From NCBI GenBank assembly GCA_028554755.1, contig JAPTOF010000012.1:3947001-4011000 (forward strand): a DNA stretch of 64,000 nucleotides. Direction: 5' to 3'. The DNA comes from Cordia subcordata. Its lineage: Eukaryota > Streptophyta > Magnoliopsida > Boraginales > Cordiaceae. Below, in pieces: positions 1-12,800 of this stretch. Under the pieces are notes generated by a model. The model did no database searches. It saw only the letters and a list, made by a program, of their open reading frames with translations, and was not told the origin of the DNA. How positions within the stretch are numbered: the stretch's first letter is position 1; each line of letters opens with the position of its first letter. Both the position numbers and the translations under genes were made by a program.

Positions 1-1338
1 CGACAGAAGTAGATTTCTTGTTTGCACAATCAGGCAAGTTGAGAGGCATAGCAGGCTGACAGTGGCTTCCCTGTTCCAATGATAGAGAACTGAGCTACCG
101 CATTTTGCAAACTGATACAACCGAATAGTAGCATTTAGCAAGTCTGAATACCAGTTCATTTGAGCCCTCCGGCCTCATGAAACAAGCTTGACTGCTGGAT
201 CCTTGCCTTGCAAAGAACGTTCTGTTGTCATATCTCTGCGCGACAGAGTTTAGATTATTGCTGCAACTCTGGCGGATGGGAATCGAATAAGTCAGCTATC
301 TCAGATCAATATCAACGGATTAGAGTTTAGTAAGCTATGTACCAGTTCATTAGAAGTTTGCCTCATGAAATAAGCTTGAGTGCTGGATTGATTCAAAGCC
401 TGCCTCATGAAATAAGCTTGAGCGCTGGATCCTTGCCGTGCAAATAGCATCCTGCTGCTATTGCTGCAACTCTGACAAAAGGGAAGTTAACAGATCAGCT
501 ATCTCAGACAAATTTCAACTTCAAACAATCAAAAAGAAGAAACAGGTTGTTTATCAAAGAAAGCCTCTGAACAGTGAACTTGATAACTATCAAAGAAGCA
601 ACAAACTTGAAGTTGTTAACCAATTAAACATACTAATAACAGTAAACCATGAAGTTAGATTCAGATCTAATGCAGATCATAATCTTTTAGGATGACCATA
701 GTAATGACCTAAGGTTATGAAAAAATTGACTCATAATCTTTTTTAGCATGAATGAACAAATCTTTTTTAGCATGAATGAACAGAACCACTTTCTAAAAAT
801 TAAGAAGCTTGCCATTTCATTGTCATACCATAAAGATCATAATGCACCGGAGAGTTTCTCTCATTTTGCATAATATTCTCAATGATCCAATTGCAAATAT
901 ATGACTATAACTACTCACTACTCCGCTAATGTTTTCTGAGCAACCAATTGCTATATCAAGCGCATGAAATTTACCAAATCATCTAGATATGCTACTTTAT
1001 GCTAATCAAGGTGATACAAGTGCATCAAATTCATAAACTCAACTGCAATTGATCACAGAAGAGAAACACAATACCGAAAACTTCCGCTTAAATCAAACAT
1101 TCTACGAAGTGGGATCGGCTAAAAGAGTTCCATCTCCAGTGAAGCATTACAACAACACATTTTAACTATCAAAGATTCAAAGAGCAGTAAAAAGATTAAC
1201 CATTTCATAATTTCTACAGTTTAAAGATTAAGTGTATGGTACCATAGGAAAGATATGAGTGGCAGATAAATCTTCAGGTGCAGCAGCCAAGTGTCCTGCA
1301 ATAATGTTCACCCTTTTTCTCACAATCTGACTCTCCAT
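1..1338 (-). CDS. ACD31.2-like peroxisomal alpha-crystallin (small heat-shock) protein, N-terminal part
   Basis: Partial gene running off the left edge. Four coding exons read on the minus strand: 1243-1338 (ATG at 1338), 343-471, 152-268 and <1-70, all phase 0 with GT-AG borders. Exon 1 encodes 32 residues with RVNIIAGHL at residues 9-17, which fits the PTS2 peroxisomal signal R-[LVI]-x5-H-L. The next exons encode FARQGSSxQAxFMR blocks (DNRTFFARQGSSSQACFMR in exon 3). From memory this N-terminal layout resembles Arabidopsis ACD31.2, a PTS2 small heat-shock-like protein; its alpha-crystallin domain would lie beyond the window, so the domain itself is not seen. Exons 2 and 3 are duplicates of each other. 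Such proteins are thought to act as chaperones in the peroxisome matrix. The identification rests on the N-terminus only. Confidence 0.6.
152..471 (-). repeat. Tandemly duplicated coding exon (152-268 and 343-471)
   Basis: Both exons begin AGTTGCAGCAATA after their acceptor and end TCNAATGAACTG before a gta donor, and both encode a FARQGSS-QA-FMR core. They are 117 and 129 nt, so each is a multiple of three and can be skipped or included without changing frame. The 129-nt copy has a further internal duplication, with QAYFMRQ encoded twice. Confidence 0.7.
735..782. repeat. Short tandem repeat, 2 copies of about 23 bp
   Basis: Two near-contiguous copies of the unit ATCTTTTTTAGCATGAATGA plus aca, lying in intron 1 of the minus-strand ACD31.2-like gene. 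Confidence 0.8.
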
Positions 1339-2532
1339 CTCTTTAGTGCTTGAAAAGGTACTACAGAATACTAGTAGATCAATTGAGGGCTATGAAGATG
1401 AGATTAGATAAGTAACACAATGCAATTTAAGGTGCCCTTTGGTCATAGACGATATAATGATGTTGATGTTGAGTTTTTTTAAGATATTTTTAGGTGTTAC
1501 TTTTTCTGATTGGGAAAATATCTCATCTCCCTCCAAAAAAATCAGCAGTGAACTAAGGTCATTTTCTTACAAGTTTGTCTGGCTGCTAATATGAATCATT
1601 TTATCGTAACATGCACTTCACACGTAGTGGATTTGTATAAATTCTTATCCTTTTCACACTTTTGTTATTAAATTTTTATTCATAAAGTAATAAAATTACG
1701 AGTGAGATTATGAGTAAATTGTCGTTTCTCGCCCCAATCATACAGTGGGATTGTTCATGTAACTCCCATAATTGAGCCTGCAAAAGTGCAAACATGATAT
1801 CAAATCAGTAACAAAGTCTTACCTAACCACATTTACTTTTGTTTCTAGACCCACTGATGATTTTCACTCGTAGACTTCTACATCAGCTGAGAATTATATT
1901 AACAACTTTTTTTTTTTTTCGACAAGAGAAATTTTGTTGGTAAAATTTGACTGAAACAATCAACGGAACTTGACCACTAGGTCGCAAATTTCAGGTACGT
2001 AGCACATCCCTTATATTGAGCACCAATTAAGTCGAAAGAACTCAACCAAAGCAGGAAATTGGATTTGAACTTAAATTATGAGTTATGTTTATTTCTAATT
2101 CTTATCACTAGAACATTTTTGGGATCAAATTATTATGATTTATGTAAGATAGAGACAAATTATTAGACTATATTCTATCCAATTGTACGATGGGATGATT
2201 CATCTACCTTCCTCATTCAAAATGCTATCCAGGGAAGCACATTTGATTCCAAACCATATTGTCAAAGTACTTAAACTCGTGCTTTAGAATCAACGAATAA
2301 ATTCACCAATTATTATTATTATAATTATTGTTGTTGTTGTTGTTATCGTTTTTATCATAGCAAATTAGTTCAAAATATAGAATTTATGAGAAAGCGAGCT
2401 TCATCAATTGAAGCGACCTTTTCTGCAGGATCATATCAACTGTTTCAAGGTTGACCAGATGGATCATTTTGTCAAAGAAGAAGGCTGGAGTCATTATAAA
2501 GCAAGAAAAAAGTGTCGTAAGGTACAGGGGTG
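1339..2532. other. Intergenic DNA upstream of the ACD31.2-like gene
   Basis: No coding exon recognised. It should hold the promoter and 5' leader of the minus-strand gene starting at 1338. An AT-rich stretch, a poly-T run near 1908-1919 and a TTG/ATT simple-repeat patch near 2312-2345 are visible. No transposon ends were found. Confidence 0.5.
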
Positions 2533-2742
2533 TGTTCGGATTAGCTTTTTAAAAATTATTTTTTTAATAATTTTTAAAAAATAATTTTTTTAAAAAGTTA
2601 AAATTTTTAATTTTTAAAAAAAATTATATTTGAGTTTTTTTTTTAAGTTTTAGTTTTTTAGAAGTTAAATCAAATAATTATTATAAATTTAATATAAATT
2701 TTGTAAAAAATATTTTTTTTTGAAAAAAAAGCAATCCAAACC
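2533..2742. mobile_element. AT-rich MITE, copy 1
   Basis: About 210 bp bounded by imperfect inverted ends: left GTTCGGATTAGCTTTTT, right (reverse complement) GTTTGGATTGCTTTTTT. The interior shares the string AATTATTATAAATTTAAT with the copy at 18882-19095, so the two belong to one family. Non-coding. The target duplication is not clear. Confidence 0.5.
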
Positions 2743-2910
2743 TAGTTTTATTCACATTTCCGTTTGTCTCAGATCGTGTCCTCTGAGTGATATTAATTCA
2801 CTATCAAACTATTGTTTAGCGCTTAGCACACCCTTTTCTTTCTTTCTTTTTTTTTTGGGCAAAACAAGAATTCTTATGACAAATAGAATATTCCAGGTAA
2901 CTTAAGTTAT

Positions 2911-3279
2911 AGCGTTTGTTTGGTCCAATTCTAACTTTCAGACATTTTCACAAATATTTTCTGTTAGTTCAATAATTGAAATTAATTTATTTGACTTATT
3001 TTTTAATAGATTTTGTCATAAAAGTTGAACATGAAAAAAACAAAGGTTCCAAATTGACGCATTGAAAATTTGTTTCTACGTCATGTCATAAATTACTTCC
3101 TTTATTTTTTTTCAAAAATATTACTCCATACTTTTTATTATCCTCAAAGCTTAACTACTAATATATAAAGTCAATAAATCGACAACTTTTATTTAATTTT
3201 ACTTTCACCCAAAATTTTATTACTAAAAGTTTTAAAGTTTAACAACCAAAATGTTATAGTTATGCCAAAACAAGCCTTA
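2911..3279. mobile_element. Tourist-like MITE, degraded
   Basis: Left end GCGTTTGTTTGGTCC and right end, in reverse complement, GGCTTGTTTTGGC resemble the termini of the better preserved Tourist-like element at 16530-16920. The interior block with CTCAAAGCTTAACTACTAA also resembles that element. The exact borders and the target duplication could not be fixed. Confidence 0.4.
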
Positions 3280-4682
3280 AGCTTTTCCGACCACTACTCA
3301 CTAATTTATTGTTATCGTATAGCGTTATAATATAATAATTAAAAATGCAGATTAACAAAATATAATTGCAGACTCATTTCTTATGATACACAAGAGAGAG
3401 AATGAACAAAAAGTATATGAATATATTAAAAGAAAAAAGATAACATGGCTGGTGCTAATTAGTCAAAAGAGTAATCCCAATATTTTTAACTTGAAGCAAC
3501 CAGAAAGGTCTTGGGTCTTCTTCCCAATGCAAAGTCATGAGCCCCTAGACAATTCCCCAGACCACCTTTGTCACCTCTAAAACCTCATCCTCCTCATCAT
3601 CCTAGAGTCACCAAAACACACGTAAATGTGTAAATACAAGACAACACAAAAAGAAACCAGCAAACACTCCCCTAAAAATCAAGCACCTTTGACATTTCAA
3701 AACTTCTAGGCCTCCGCAAAACACACACACACTGGTGTGATGTCTTGTCTGATGTCATGCATCGGGTATCATACGCGTATGAGCCAGATATGATAAACGT
3801 ATGGTTGATATTAATATGCTGTTTGTATTTTATTACTTAAAGACTGTGAGCCTGATCAGATCAGTCTAGAGTTTTTAAAGGTCAAGTCTTTTTCCTGTTT
3901 TGAGCCTTTGTTGAGCTTATCTCTTTTTGTTTTTTTCTTATTGGCCAAGAATATATCATTTGGCTATAGCTTTATCTGAGCAAATGTCCTTCTCTCCTAG
4001 CTGTAAACATTCAGGATTTTAACGTTTTTGCGGCTGATTGATGATAATTGGTGTTGTCTGTGAGAAAAAAGCTAACTGGGTTTTTGCTTGTTTTGGCTAT
4101 GGTCTTGATGTAGATTTGGAATTTGGTGGAGACCCTTTTGAGTTTTGTGCAAGAATTTGACGTTCTGATCGATTTTGTAAATTGGGTTTTTTTGGTAAGA
4201 TCCTGAAAAGATTCAGAATCATAGAGTTCTTGATCTTGGTTGTGTTGTTAAAATTCAGATCAGTGGAATTTGAGGAAATTCGATCCCTTTGTTCTTTGGG
4301 TGTTGCTTGAGGAAAAAGGTTTTGACTTTGTTGAAGGTAAAAAGAGTTCTTGCTCTAGATTGAGTTGTTGGACTTTAATTGGGTGGAAAATTTGCAGGGA
4401 ATTGACTATTTTTGGGTATTACTTGAGGGAAAGGTTTTAATTTGGTGAATTTTTGGTGAGGAGATTGGAATTCACATCTGTGGGAAAGATTTTCACTTGA
4501 TCGGTTTCGTGTGCAATTTAATTCCATTGTGTAAATTTCTGGCTTTGGAGAGTGAGATATGTGAGCTTTCAGAGCAAGGAAGAGGTGAAAAATTAAGGTT
4601 TTATATAGTTGGTGATTCATCTCAAGGAGTGAACAAGAGGAGACTTTTTCAGGGTGGTGAAATATAGAATAGAATTGGTTTG
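3280..4682 (+). promoter_or_regulatory. Promoter and long 5' leader region of the HSFA4-type gene
   Basis: No coding sequence supported. From about 3870 the DNA becomes GT/T-rich, as in plant 5' leaders, up to the ATG at 4683. Several ATGs occur in the presumed leader, so upstream ORFs are possible. The transcription start cannot be placed from sequence alone, and no clear perfect three-unit heat-shock element was found by eye. Confidence 0.35.
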
Positions 4683-6514
4683 ATGATGGAAGGATCTCAG
4701 GGGGGATCTAACGCGCCGGCGCCGTTTCTGATGAAGACATATGAGATGGTGGACGATCCTTTGACAAACTCTGTTGTTTCCTGGAGTCCAAGTGGGCTGA
4801 GCTTTGTTGTTTGGAACCCGCCGGAGTTTGCTAGAGACTTGTTGCCCAAGTACTTCAAGCACAATAACTTCTCCAGCTTTATCAGACAGCTGAATACATA
4901 TGTAAGCCCACTTAGCAATTTTTTGTTTCAGTTTCTATGCCTAAAGTAGTTTGATGTTCGCTTGCATAATCTGAATCGTGTATTTTCATACCATTTGCCT
5001 GTATTTAGCTTTGTTATAGTGGATTAGAATAAAAACTTGGGAAAAATATGTCTGTAATATGTCTCCATGGGCAATGCTTAAGCTCATTTCTTATGTTGCA
5101 TTAGTTGCATCTTGGTAAATTTCACGCTGTCCTCTCAGAACATCGTGCACCAGAGTCAGCTTTTTAAGAATGTACGTGGTAACTCCATATCTTGTTATGC
5201 ATGATTTTACAAAACGGAATTGGGATAACAAGATTCATGTAACTGACAGTAGTAAAAGAGGAAATAGGCTTTTGTTGAAGTCTGTTGCATCAATTAACTG
5301 ATTAGAGAAAATATCTTGAAATGAGAGAGCTATGAAAACTAGTGTTCATTTACATAAGATTGGACTTGAATTTTTTGTTTGCTTATGATCTGTAGGGTTT
5401 TCGGAAGATTGATCCTGACCAGTGGGAGTTTGCTAACGAGGACTTCATAAGAGGACAGAGACATCTGTTGAAGAATATTCATCGACGCAAGCCAATACAT
5501 AGCCATTCTGCACAGGGGAGTGCTGCAGTTCCATTGAATGATTCAGAGAAGGAAGAATTTGAGAAGGAGATCGAGAGACTGAAATGTGACAACAATTTGC
5601 TTCTGTTGGAGCTAGAGGGGCATAAACAGGAGCATCAAGAATATGAGCTTGGAATGAGGTCTCTTGGTCAACGTGTGATGAATATCACCCAGCGACGAAG
5701 GCAATTGGTTGCCTTCTTGGGTCAGCTGTTGCAAAAACCTGGATTTGCCTCCAGTGTCATGCAACGCTCCGAAACTCATAACAAGAAGAGAAGGTTGATG
5801 GTATCAAATTACTTGTGCAATGAAGCCAGTAAGCGAGACGAAGAGATCATGATTTTCCATGAAGATCCTGCAAATGCTTCCTCTGTCCCAATGATAAACT
5901 TGGAGCTGATCGAGACATTAGATTCATGCTTAGGGTATTGGGAGAATTTCATTGACGAACTTAATCAAGTTCCAGCCGAGGAAATTTTCGAGTTTGGTGT
6001 GCTTCCGCAGCCGTCACCAGTCATCACCGGAATGCATGTGTCATCTGTGGATTCAGATCTGAATGTCCAATTATGCTCATCACAGCCTCATCACTTGTCA
6101 TCTCCTTCAAGAGCTGTCGATCCCTCTTCCGAGCTTACTAGGTCCTTGAATCACACAGACAGCCCAGCAATTTCATCTGTATATCTCAATCTAGATTCCA
6201 GGGCCAAAGCTTCCAGGATTGATGTAAACACGAGCCCGGATAATGTTCCGGATATTAATGCATCAAAAGAGCGAGACGAGAATAGCACATCAGCTGCCAT
6301 GCCAACTGGGGTTAACGATGTCTTCTGGCAACAGTTCCTTACGGAGACTCCTGGCTCATCTGACCCCCAGGAAGTTCAGTCAGAAAGAAGCGAGTTTGAC
6401 TTCAGAAAGAATAATAGTAGTCTGGCAGATCATCATAGACCATGGTGGACCATGAATAATGTAGATAGTCTTGCAAAACAGATGGAACATCTGACCCCAG
6501 CTGAAAGAACCTAA
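4683..6514 (+). CDS. HSFA4: Heat-stress transcription factor, class A4
   Basis: Exons 4683-4901 and 5396-6514 give 445 residues. The intron interrupts the DNA-binding domain between NTY and GFRK, the position conserved in plant HSF genes. The winged-helix DNA-binding domain spans about residues 13-105 ([22 protein letters not shown]). The HR-A/B coiled coil is about residues 124-185 with the long class A spacing. A basic nuclear-localisation run KKRR is at 203-206. An aromatic/acidic AHA activation motif, [10 protein letters not shown], starts at residue 381, and the leucine-rich end LAKQMEHL looks like a nuclear export signal. This order and the EVQSER and WW features near the C-terminus match HSFA4 proteins, nuclear activators of heat and oxidative stress genes. 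Two adjacent ATGs start the ORF; 4683 is the first. A4a versus A4c is not resolved. Confidence 0.93.
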
Positions 6515-9500
6515 TCTTGGTTTATAATTCCTAGGAATATCTAGCTTATCTTCTGTTGTACAGTAAATCATAACAAGGTACTACTTTTTCTGTTATTCAT
6601 GACATCTTTTACAGATCCTGCTTTCCGGGTCTGCGTGTTATGGCCTCATGGGAGTATTAGATGAATGCAGTTTCAATTTAGAGTTTCATTTTATGAATAT
6701 CTTTAGATTTGTATGCGCTGAACTAATGGTTCCTGACTTTCTAGATAATCATTCTCTTCTAAATTTGGTTTTATTTATCCTGCTGTCCCTTAACTAATAT
6801 GAGATATGTTGCTATTTTGTTCCTAACTGTTGATGCTTTAATCAACAAATGATGAAGTTTTAGTTGTTTTAAATATGTTTTCATTTCGATCTCTGTCTCA
6901 GATCCTCATTACTTATTAATTTTTGGTAAGTATTAATGTCACTTTCAGCATGCTGTATCACTGGATTGGGATCAAATATAAACACCAACATTTCATTCAC
7001 ATACACTTCTATGTCCATTCATCAGCTAACAGTAGCTCCTCTGAACCTGCATCTTTTTCATACTTAATAGTGCGGGGAAAATTGACTTCAATGCTAAGAT
7101 GTTCTATTTCTTAATGTGTTTCTTCGAGCATCATACTGTGTTTCCAGGTTCATTACTAGGTGATCTTATGCATTCTCTGCATAAACAATCCATCTCATTT
7201 AACTCAGCATCTTAGGTGGAGGAATAATGTTCTGATGAACCAGAAGATATGAAATTAAATGTCTATAATTCATTTTTTAGTGCCTTGTGAAAGCGATGCA
7301 TTCCTATCTTGATAGACTTTATATTGAAAACTTGACTTATGTGAAGACTGTTACTTGAACTATGCTTGATTAGATACCAAGTGCTTCAGCTAAGGAACTG
7401 ACTCAAAGAAAGAGGAGGGAAAAGGATTTTGGAAGTTGTAGATTCTTGATTTAAGGAATTGTGTGTGGTAGGGATGTGTGCTGTAATACCATAACAAGTA
7501 GATTTCTGGTGCTATTGTGTATCTAAATATTGCAAGATAGTAAAAGAGCTGCTAGAAACTTTGACAGCGTTAAAGATTTTATTCTTGGCATTGCCAGTCT
7601 CAAGTATCAAGGAGAAGGGTGGCGTTAGGTAGGTAACAGTCGGTATAAACGTATCGAACTGCATTTATGAAAAAAGAATTACCCTTTATTGACAAATTTC
7701 AAAGATAGTTAAGGAGTGGTTGGAAGATGATGTACCAATTTGTTGTCGATGACTTGCTCGTTTTCATTTTCAATCGTGTGCTGTTGTTTGTATCACTTTT
7801 TCAGGCTTGTAAACATTTTGAGGAGGGTATTGTCATCTATATCTTCAGACCTTCATGTTGATGTATGCAAAATTCTATAGCTTGCATGTCATCTATATCT
7901 TCAGACCTTCATGTTTGGATTTTGTTTGTTTTCTTAACGCGTCATTTGTTGCTTACCTGCTAAACGTGTAGCTTCTTCTTTTTTTTATTTTTTTCCCTTT
8001 TAATTCGTGGGTTTGAAACGAGCCAGAGTCAGAAGTACAATGGCTAGAAGTTAGCAATCCATAGTTGGTTGATCGATCCTTTAATATTCAGGACAGACAA
8101 TGTGTAGGCGAAGCCATTTTGATAATGCCAAAAGTTCACTTACGTGCTGTTTCCTTCTCCGAATAGCGTCAGCCTTGCGCACAAGCAACGGTGCGGCAGG
8201 CTTTTATTCTCGAAATGCACTTTTATTCTCGAAATGCCCTTCGACGATCAAGTTAGTATTAGCTGAAGAGAGGAAGGTAAATATATTTTGGAAATAGGAC
8301 TTCTTACCCTCATCGGAACACACTGACATTGAACTTTTTGAAAATAAAAAGGACTAAGGTAGTAACGGTGTTCTAGCAGCTCAGGAGGACTGACCAATCT
8401 GCCTACAAACGTGAGTTGTCGGCCTAAGTCCGGCTAGCGGGAGCAAAGTACAGTGGACATCACATCATCGGCAGATCATTTGAGTTGGGCCCTACAAGTA
8501 CTACCATATGTTATCTGATATAGTCATTTAAGATTCTTAATCAGTTTCATCTACAAAACGTTTGCCTAAAGGTTGCAATGAACTAATCCTGAGTACATTG
8601 ATTTGCTTCACGATAAATGCGAATAACTCGAAAATGAGAATATGCCGGCATTGTCTATTTGGGAATTTGCTAACCAAGCAAGGAAAGGGCTGTTGCTTGG
8701 TAAATAGCTTTCAAGAGAAAATTTTGAATGACACTTTACACCTACTCGAGAATGTATGCTTTGTTTTCTAATGGCTTGCGTCTGGAAAATTGACGAGTCA
8801 CTCTTAACATGAAACTTGAGGAAAGATAATGGATTACATTTCGTTGAACATTCCAACTTGTTTAAAGTTAATTAAAATATATAATCTCGTCTAGATATCT
8901 TTAGACAACTCTTGTTTAAAGTTATTTGGTATATAGTTGTATTGAAAAATATTTAATCACATATTATATTTCCTATCTAAGATAGGTTTCAATCTTTTAC
9001 TTGGTAAGAGAACAAAAAGAAAAAGAAAGAGAGTTGGAGTGATTCAAGAATCTATCCAAGATTTTACTATTCTAAAATATATAAGAATTGCAAACCATGG
9101 AATTTTATTACAAGTCCAACCACTTTCTACTAGTTGTTACCCATTACAATTGTTTGGAGAATAATTTTATAATAAACCTAAAAAAGATATAGATGTAGAA
9201 AAATTTAAAGAGTAATTCAAACAGTTAATATTTTTTTTTTCTAAAAATAATAATTTGAGTTCAAATCTAACAAAACTTAAGGTTTGAGTTTGGAAAGAAA
9301 CGAGTAAAGTAAAAAAGTTCAAGTCGTACCAATCCGTCCCAAATGGAAACCAAACCAAAAAAAAAGTTCCAAGTTTGAGTGTGAAAGGAAGCAATCCCAT
9401 TGCGAGTCTTTTAAGGCATAAAAGCCAAAATACAACCCTCAATACAGATTTACGAAGTCTTCGGGGAGGTCACTGAAAATATTGGAAACTTCGGGGAGGC

Positions 9501-9825
9501 AAGTGAAATAAAATAAAATGACAAAAAATGCCCAATTTTCATTTATAACATCTCTGACTGAAAATAGTATATCACCAGCTGAAACTCTCTCCACCTACAT
9601 CTTTAATACACACACACACACACATATATCAATATATGTATATATGTGCATATATCTGAGAGAGTTGGATTTTAGATCTTGTTTACAGGTTCAGAGATCT
9701 CTTGCAATTGCGCCTTTACTTTTAATCAGATCCTTTTTTTATATTCATTACCAAAATTCACTTTTTTTTAGTCTAATAAATTTTGATTTTGTCTTAATTA
9801 ATTTCAATTTGTAGATAAAGTAAAA
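6515..9825. other. Intergenic DNA between HSFA4 and ARPC1
   Basis: No gene recognised. It holds the 3' region of the HSF gene and the promoter and leader of ARPC1. Visible small repeats: a direct duplication of about 29 bp at 7831-7915 (TGTCATCTATATCTTCAGAC plus flank), a duplicated TTTTATTCTCGAAATGC near 8200-8236, and a repeated CTTCGGGGAGG near 9460-9500. The segment 8380-8480 is more GC-rich than its surroundings but shows no coding signal. Confidence 0.5.
9608..9624. repeat. CA microsatellite
   Basis: A short (CA)n run followed by AT dinucleotides, about 200 bp upstream of the ARPC1 start codon, in the presumed promoter or leader. Confidence 0.8.
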
Positions 9826-12800
9826 ATGTCAGCAGTTTCAATACATAAGTTTGCTGAATGCATTGTCTGCCATGCTTGGAGCCCAGACCACTCCAGTAAG
9901 TTACTTCTTTTCATTATTAATTATTATTGTTGATTATAATTGTTGTAATTCTTACTTTTCCTGTTTCGGAAGATTACAATTTTGTATTTTGTGAATATGT
10001 TTTGGATGTTCATCGTTAATTTTGTGGATACTTCAATTGCAATACCACTTGGAATCTTGTTATTGTACTTTGCTTACAGTGCACTCAGATTGTATAGATT
10101 AAACTTTTAATGCATTTTTAATGCAATTTCATTAATTTTAGGCCACTCTAATAAAGTTTTAATGATTACTGGTTATTATTGTTACCCTTTTTTTTTTCAG
10201 AACCTTATCTTTTTTCAGAACCTTATTTTCTGAAGTTGGTATTAATTTCTGGAATTTCATCATAGATTATTGATAACAAAACTATTTGTGTACAAGTGAC
10301 TGTTTGTATTTTTGATTAATGAAATAAGTGATGGTTTGTCATTAAAGATTAAGTTTTTAATGCTTTTTTGGATGCACTTCAACCATGTAATGTGGTCATC
10401 TTTCGGCAAAAAAATTTCTCGACTTATTTATCTTTCCAAAGAGGCAAAGGAACAGTACTTTTTGTTCTGTTACAAGGCTACGGTGTTTTTAGTGTTACAT
10501 GTTGAGGCATGGTATGTCTTTTGAGTTTTTCATTTAAAGATTTGTGGTTATCTTTATGTTCAAATATCGGTTTATACATAAAATTTATGCTGCATTTCCT
10601 GGGTCTTAAATGAATTGTTAGTAAGTGTTAGCTTTTTGGTTGTAGTGATTGCATTTTGTCCGAACAATAATGAAGTACACATCTACAAATTAATGGATGA
10701 GAAGTGGGAGAAGATATATGTGCTTCAAAAGGTATTTCATATGTTTTTTTTTCTGCTGATTTTGATCAGTTTGCCTCAGACAACCTAATGTTTCCCATGT
10801 CGTTAGAGGGTTAATCAGTCCAGGGGACATTTAATAAGCATACATTGGAAGTTGATGGCTCTCATTTCCTTCAGTATCAATTATCGACCTCCAAGACAAG
10901 CATAGACAATAACGTATACATTAACCGCTAATGTAGGGAGTCTCTTCCAAATAGAGCTTCTAATTGTCCATCTTTTCATCAGGATTTCAGCTGAGAGGGA
11001 CTCTAAAACTCTACATTTGCAGCTAGTCTTAAACACTGCATCTTCATATTAAATTTATATTAATGCTCTTTTGCTTTACAGAATTTGACAGTTTACGAAT
11101 CCCCAGTTCTTTTTCACTCATTACAACAAATTTCTAAATCTATGACCATTAATAACTGCTGAATAAGTTAGTGTACCTTGAGATGACCTGTAACTTAGAT
11201 GCATTTAGAGGGTTGTCTTGGCCCCACTTAACAGGATAAGGCTAGGTTTCCTCTGGTTTGGTGTAGTGGATTGTTTGGGCTTATAGTGGTAATTATGTTT
11301 ATTATTTAAGTGGAAATCTGGTTTAGGGTCATCTATTTAGATTCTTGGTCTGCAATTATACCTCCAGCTTGGTGCACACTCACATTTCCTTTCAAGGTAA
11401 AACTGCAGGACACTTTTGTTGTCTCTCACATCTATCTTGTCATTTGTTTTTCTGTAATGTCACATCCATCTTGTAAATTTCTTATTTGTTGCATGTATCC
11501 CAACGAATATCCATGAAGTTGCTATCAGTATGTAGGATTCAGGCACATTAAGGTTCATCCGAAGCCGATAGACATGCTTACATTCCCAAACTATAATATG
11601 CATATTGAAGGAGCTCTGTGCACTTTTTATTAAGAATAATTTTTATTAATTTTTTATCATCTATTTTTAGGACATAGTTACTCTTGCTAAATGCTTCTAA
11701 CTTTATCTTGTGTCTTACTGGTCCTTTCTCTGGCAGCATGACCAAATTGTTTCTGGACTAGATTGGAGTGCAAGATCAAACAGAATTGTAACCGTTTCTC
11801 ATGATCGGAATTCGTGAGTCATTATCCATCTTTAAAAGTTTTGACTAATATGTGGATTAATCTGAATCTTTAGTTGATTGATGTTCACTATAGATATGTC
11901 TGGAACAAAGAAGGAACAGAGTGGGTACCAACCCTTGTCATCCTTAGGCTAAACCGTGCCGCACTTTGTGTTCAATGGAGTCCGAAAGGTATTGAAGTTG
12001 GTTATTGTTGGGATTTCTGTTAATTTATAATCTATAATGGACATTGGGTGACTGACAACTCTGTCAATCTTCCTATAAATGTTTCTGGTCAATGCTATAA
12101 GCTTTCTTTAAAACTCTATCTTTATTATCTAATTTTTGTTGAAAAATATATTCTATGACATTAAGTTACCCCAAAGAAAAGGAAACAAAAAAATCTTGCG
12201 TGAAGTGGGTATGAAAGTGCTTCCTCCTTACATTATGCTGCTTGCATAAATAGTGAAAAGATTTATGGCTTTGTTCTGACTGACAAGAATAATAGGGTGT
12301 CCATAGAGTTGCTAAATGCTTCTTATATTCTTTAAATGCTTCCTTCCATCATCTGATCTGTAACTTTGTTTTATGTCCTGATTCATTATCTGTTGTAAGT
12401 GCTTGTTAGCTGGTGCCATATTAAGGAATCTTCAGAACTGTTGGGATAATAGGATGTTGAAGGCCATTTATGATGCAAACTGTGCTGTACATAATTCTTC
12501 CAACATTTTGTTAATTGACATTGTTTTGAGCTATGCATCATAGGTTCCGACATCATTCTGCTATGCATATCTGTATTCCCATATCATTTTAATTTGACAT
12601 CCTTTCTTACAGTTGAGTTGAGGAACATGACAAACCAGTTATTTGTACTTATATTCATTAGCTGTATCATAAAGAACTTGAATAGTTTAGTGCTAGAGTG
12701 TCCCTGTCGCTGTAGAAATTGTTGTCATCTTCTTATTTACATATTTCCTTTCAGAAAACAAGTTTGCTGTTGGAAGTGGGGCCAAAACTGTGTGCATATG

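Noticed and set aside
8100..8297. Possible small gene with a Cys/Arg-rich start
   Set aside because: It contains an internal direct repeat (TTTTATTCTCGAAATGC), no homologous family is recalled, and flanking DNA is non-coding.
9167..9442. Minus-strand ORF resembling a hydrophobic membrane peptide
   Set aside because: The hydrophobicity comes from reading A-rich DNA in reverse (Phe/Leu codons); there is no start context or conserved block.
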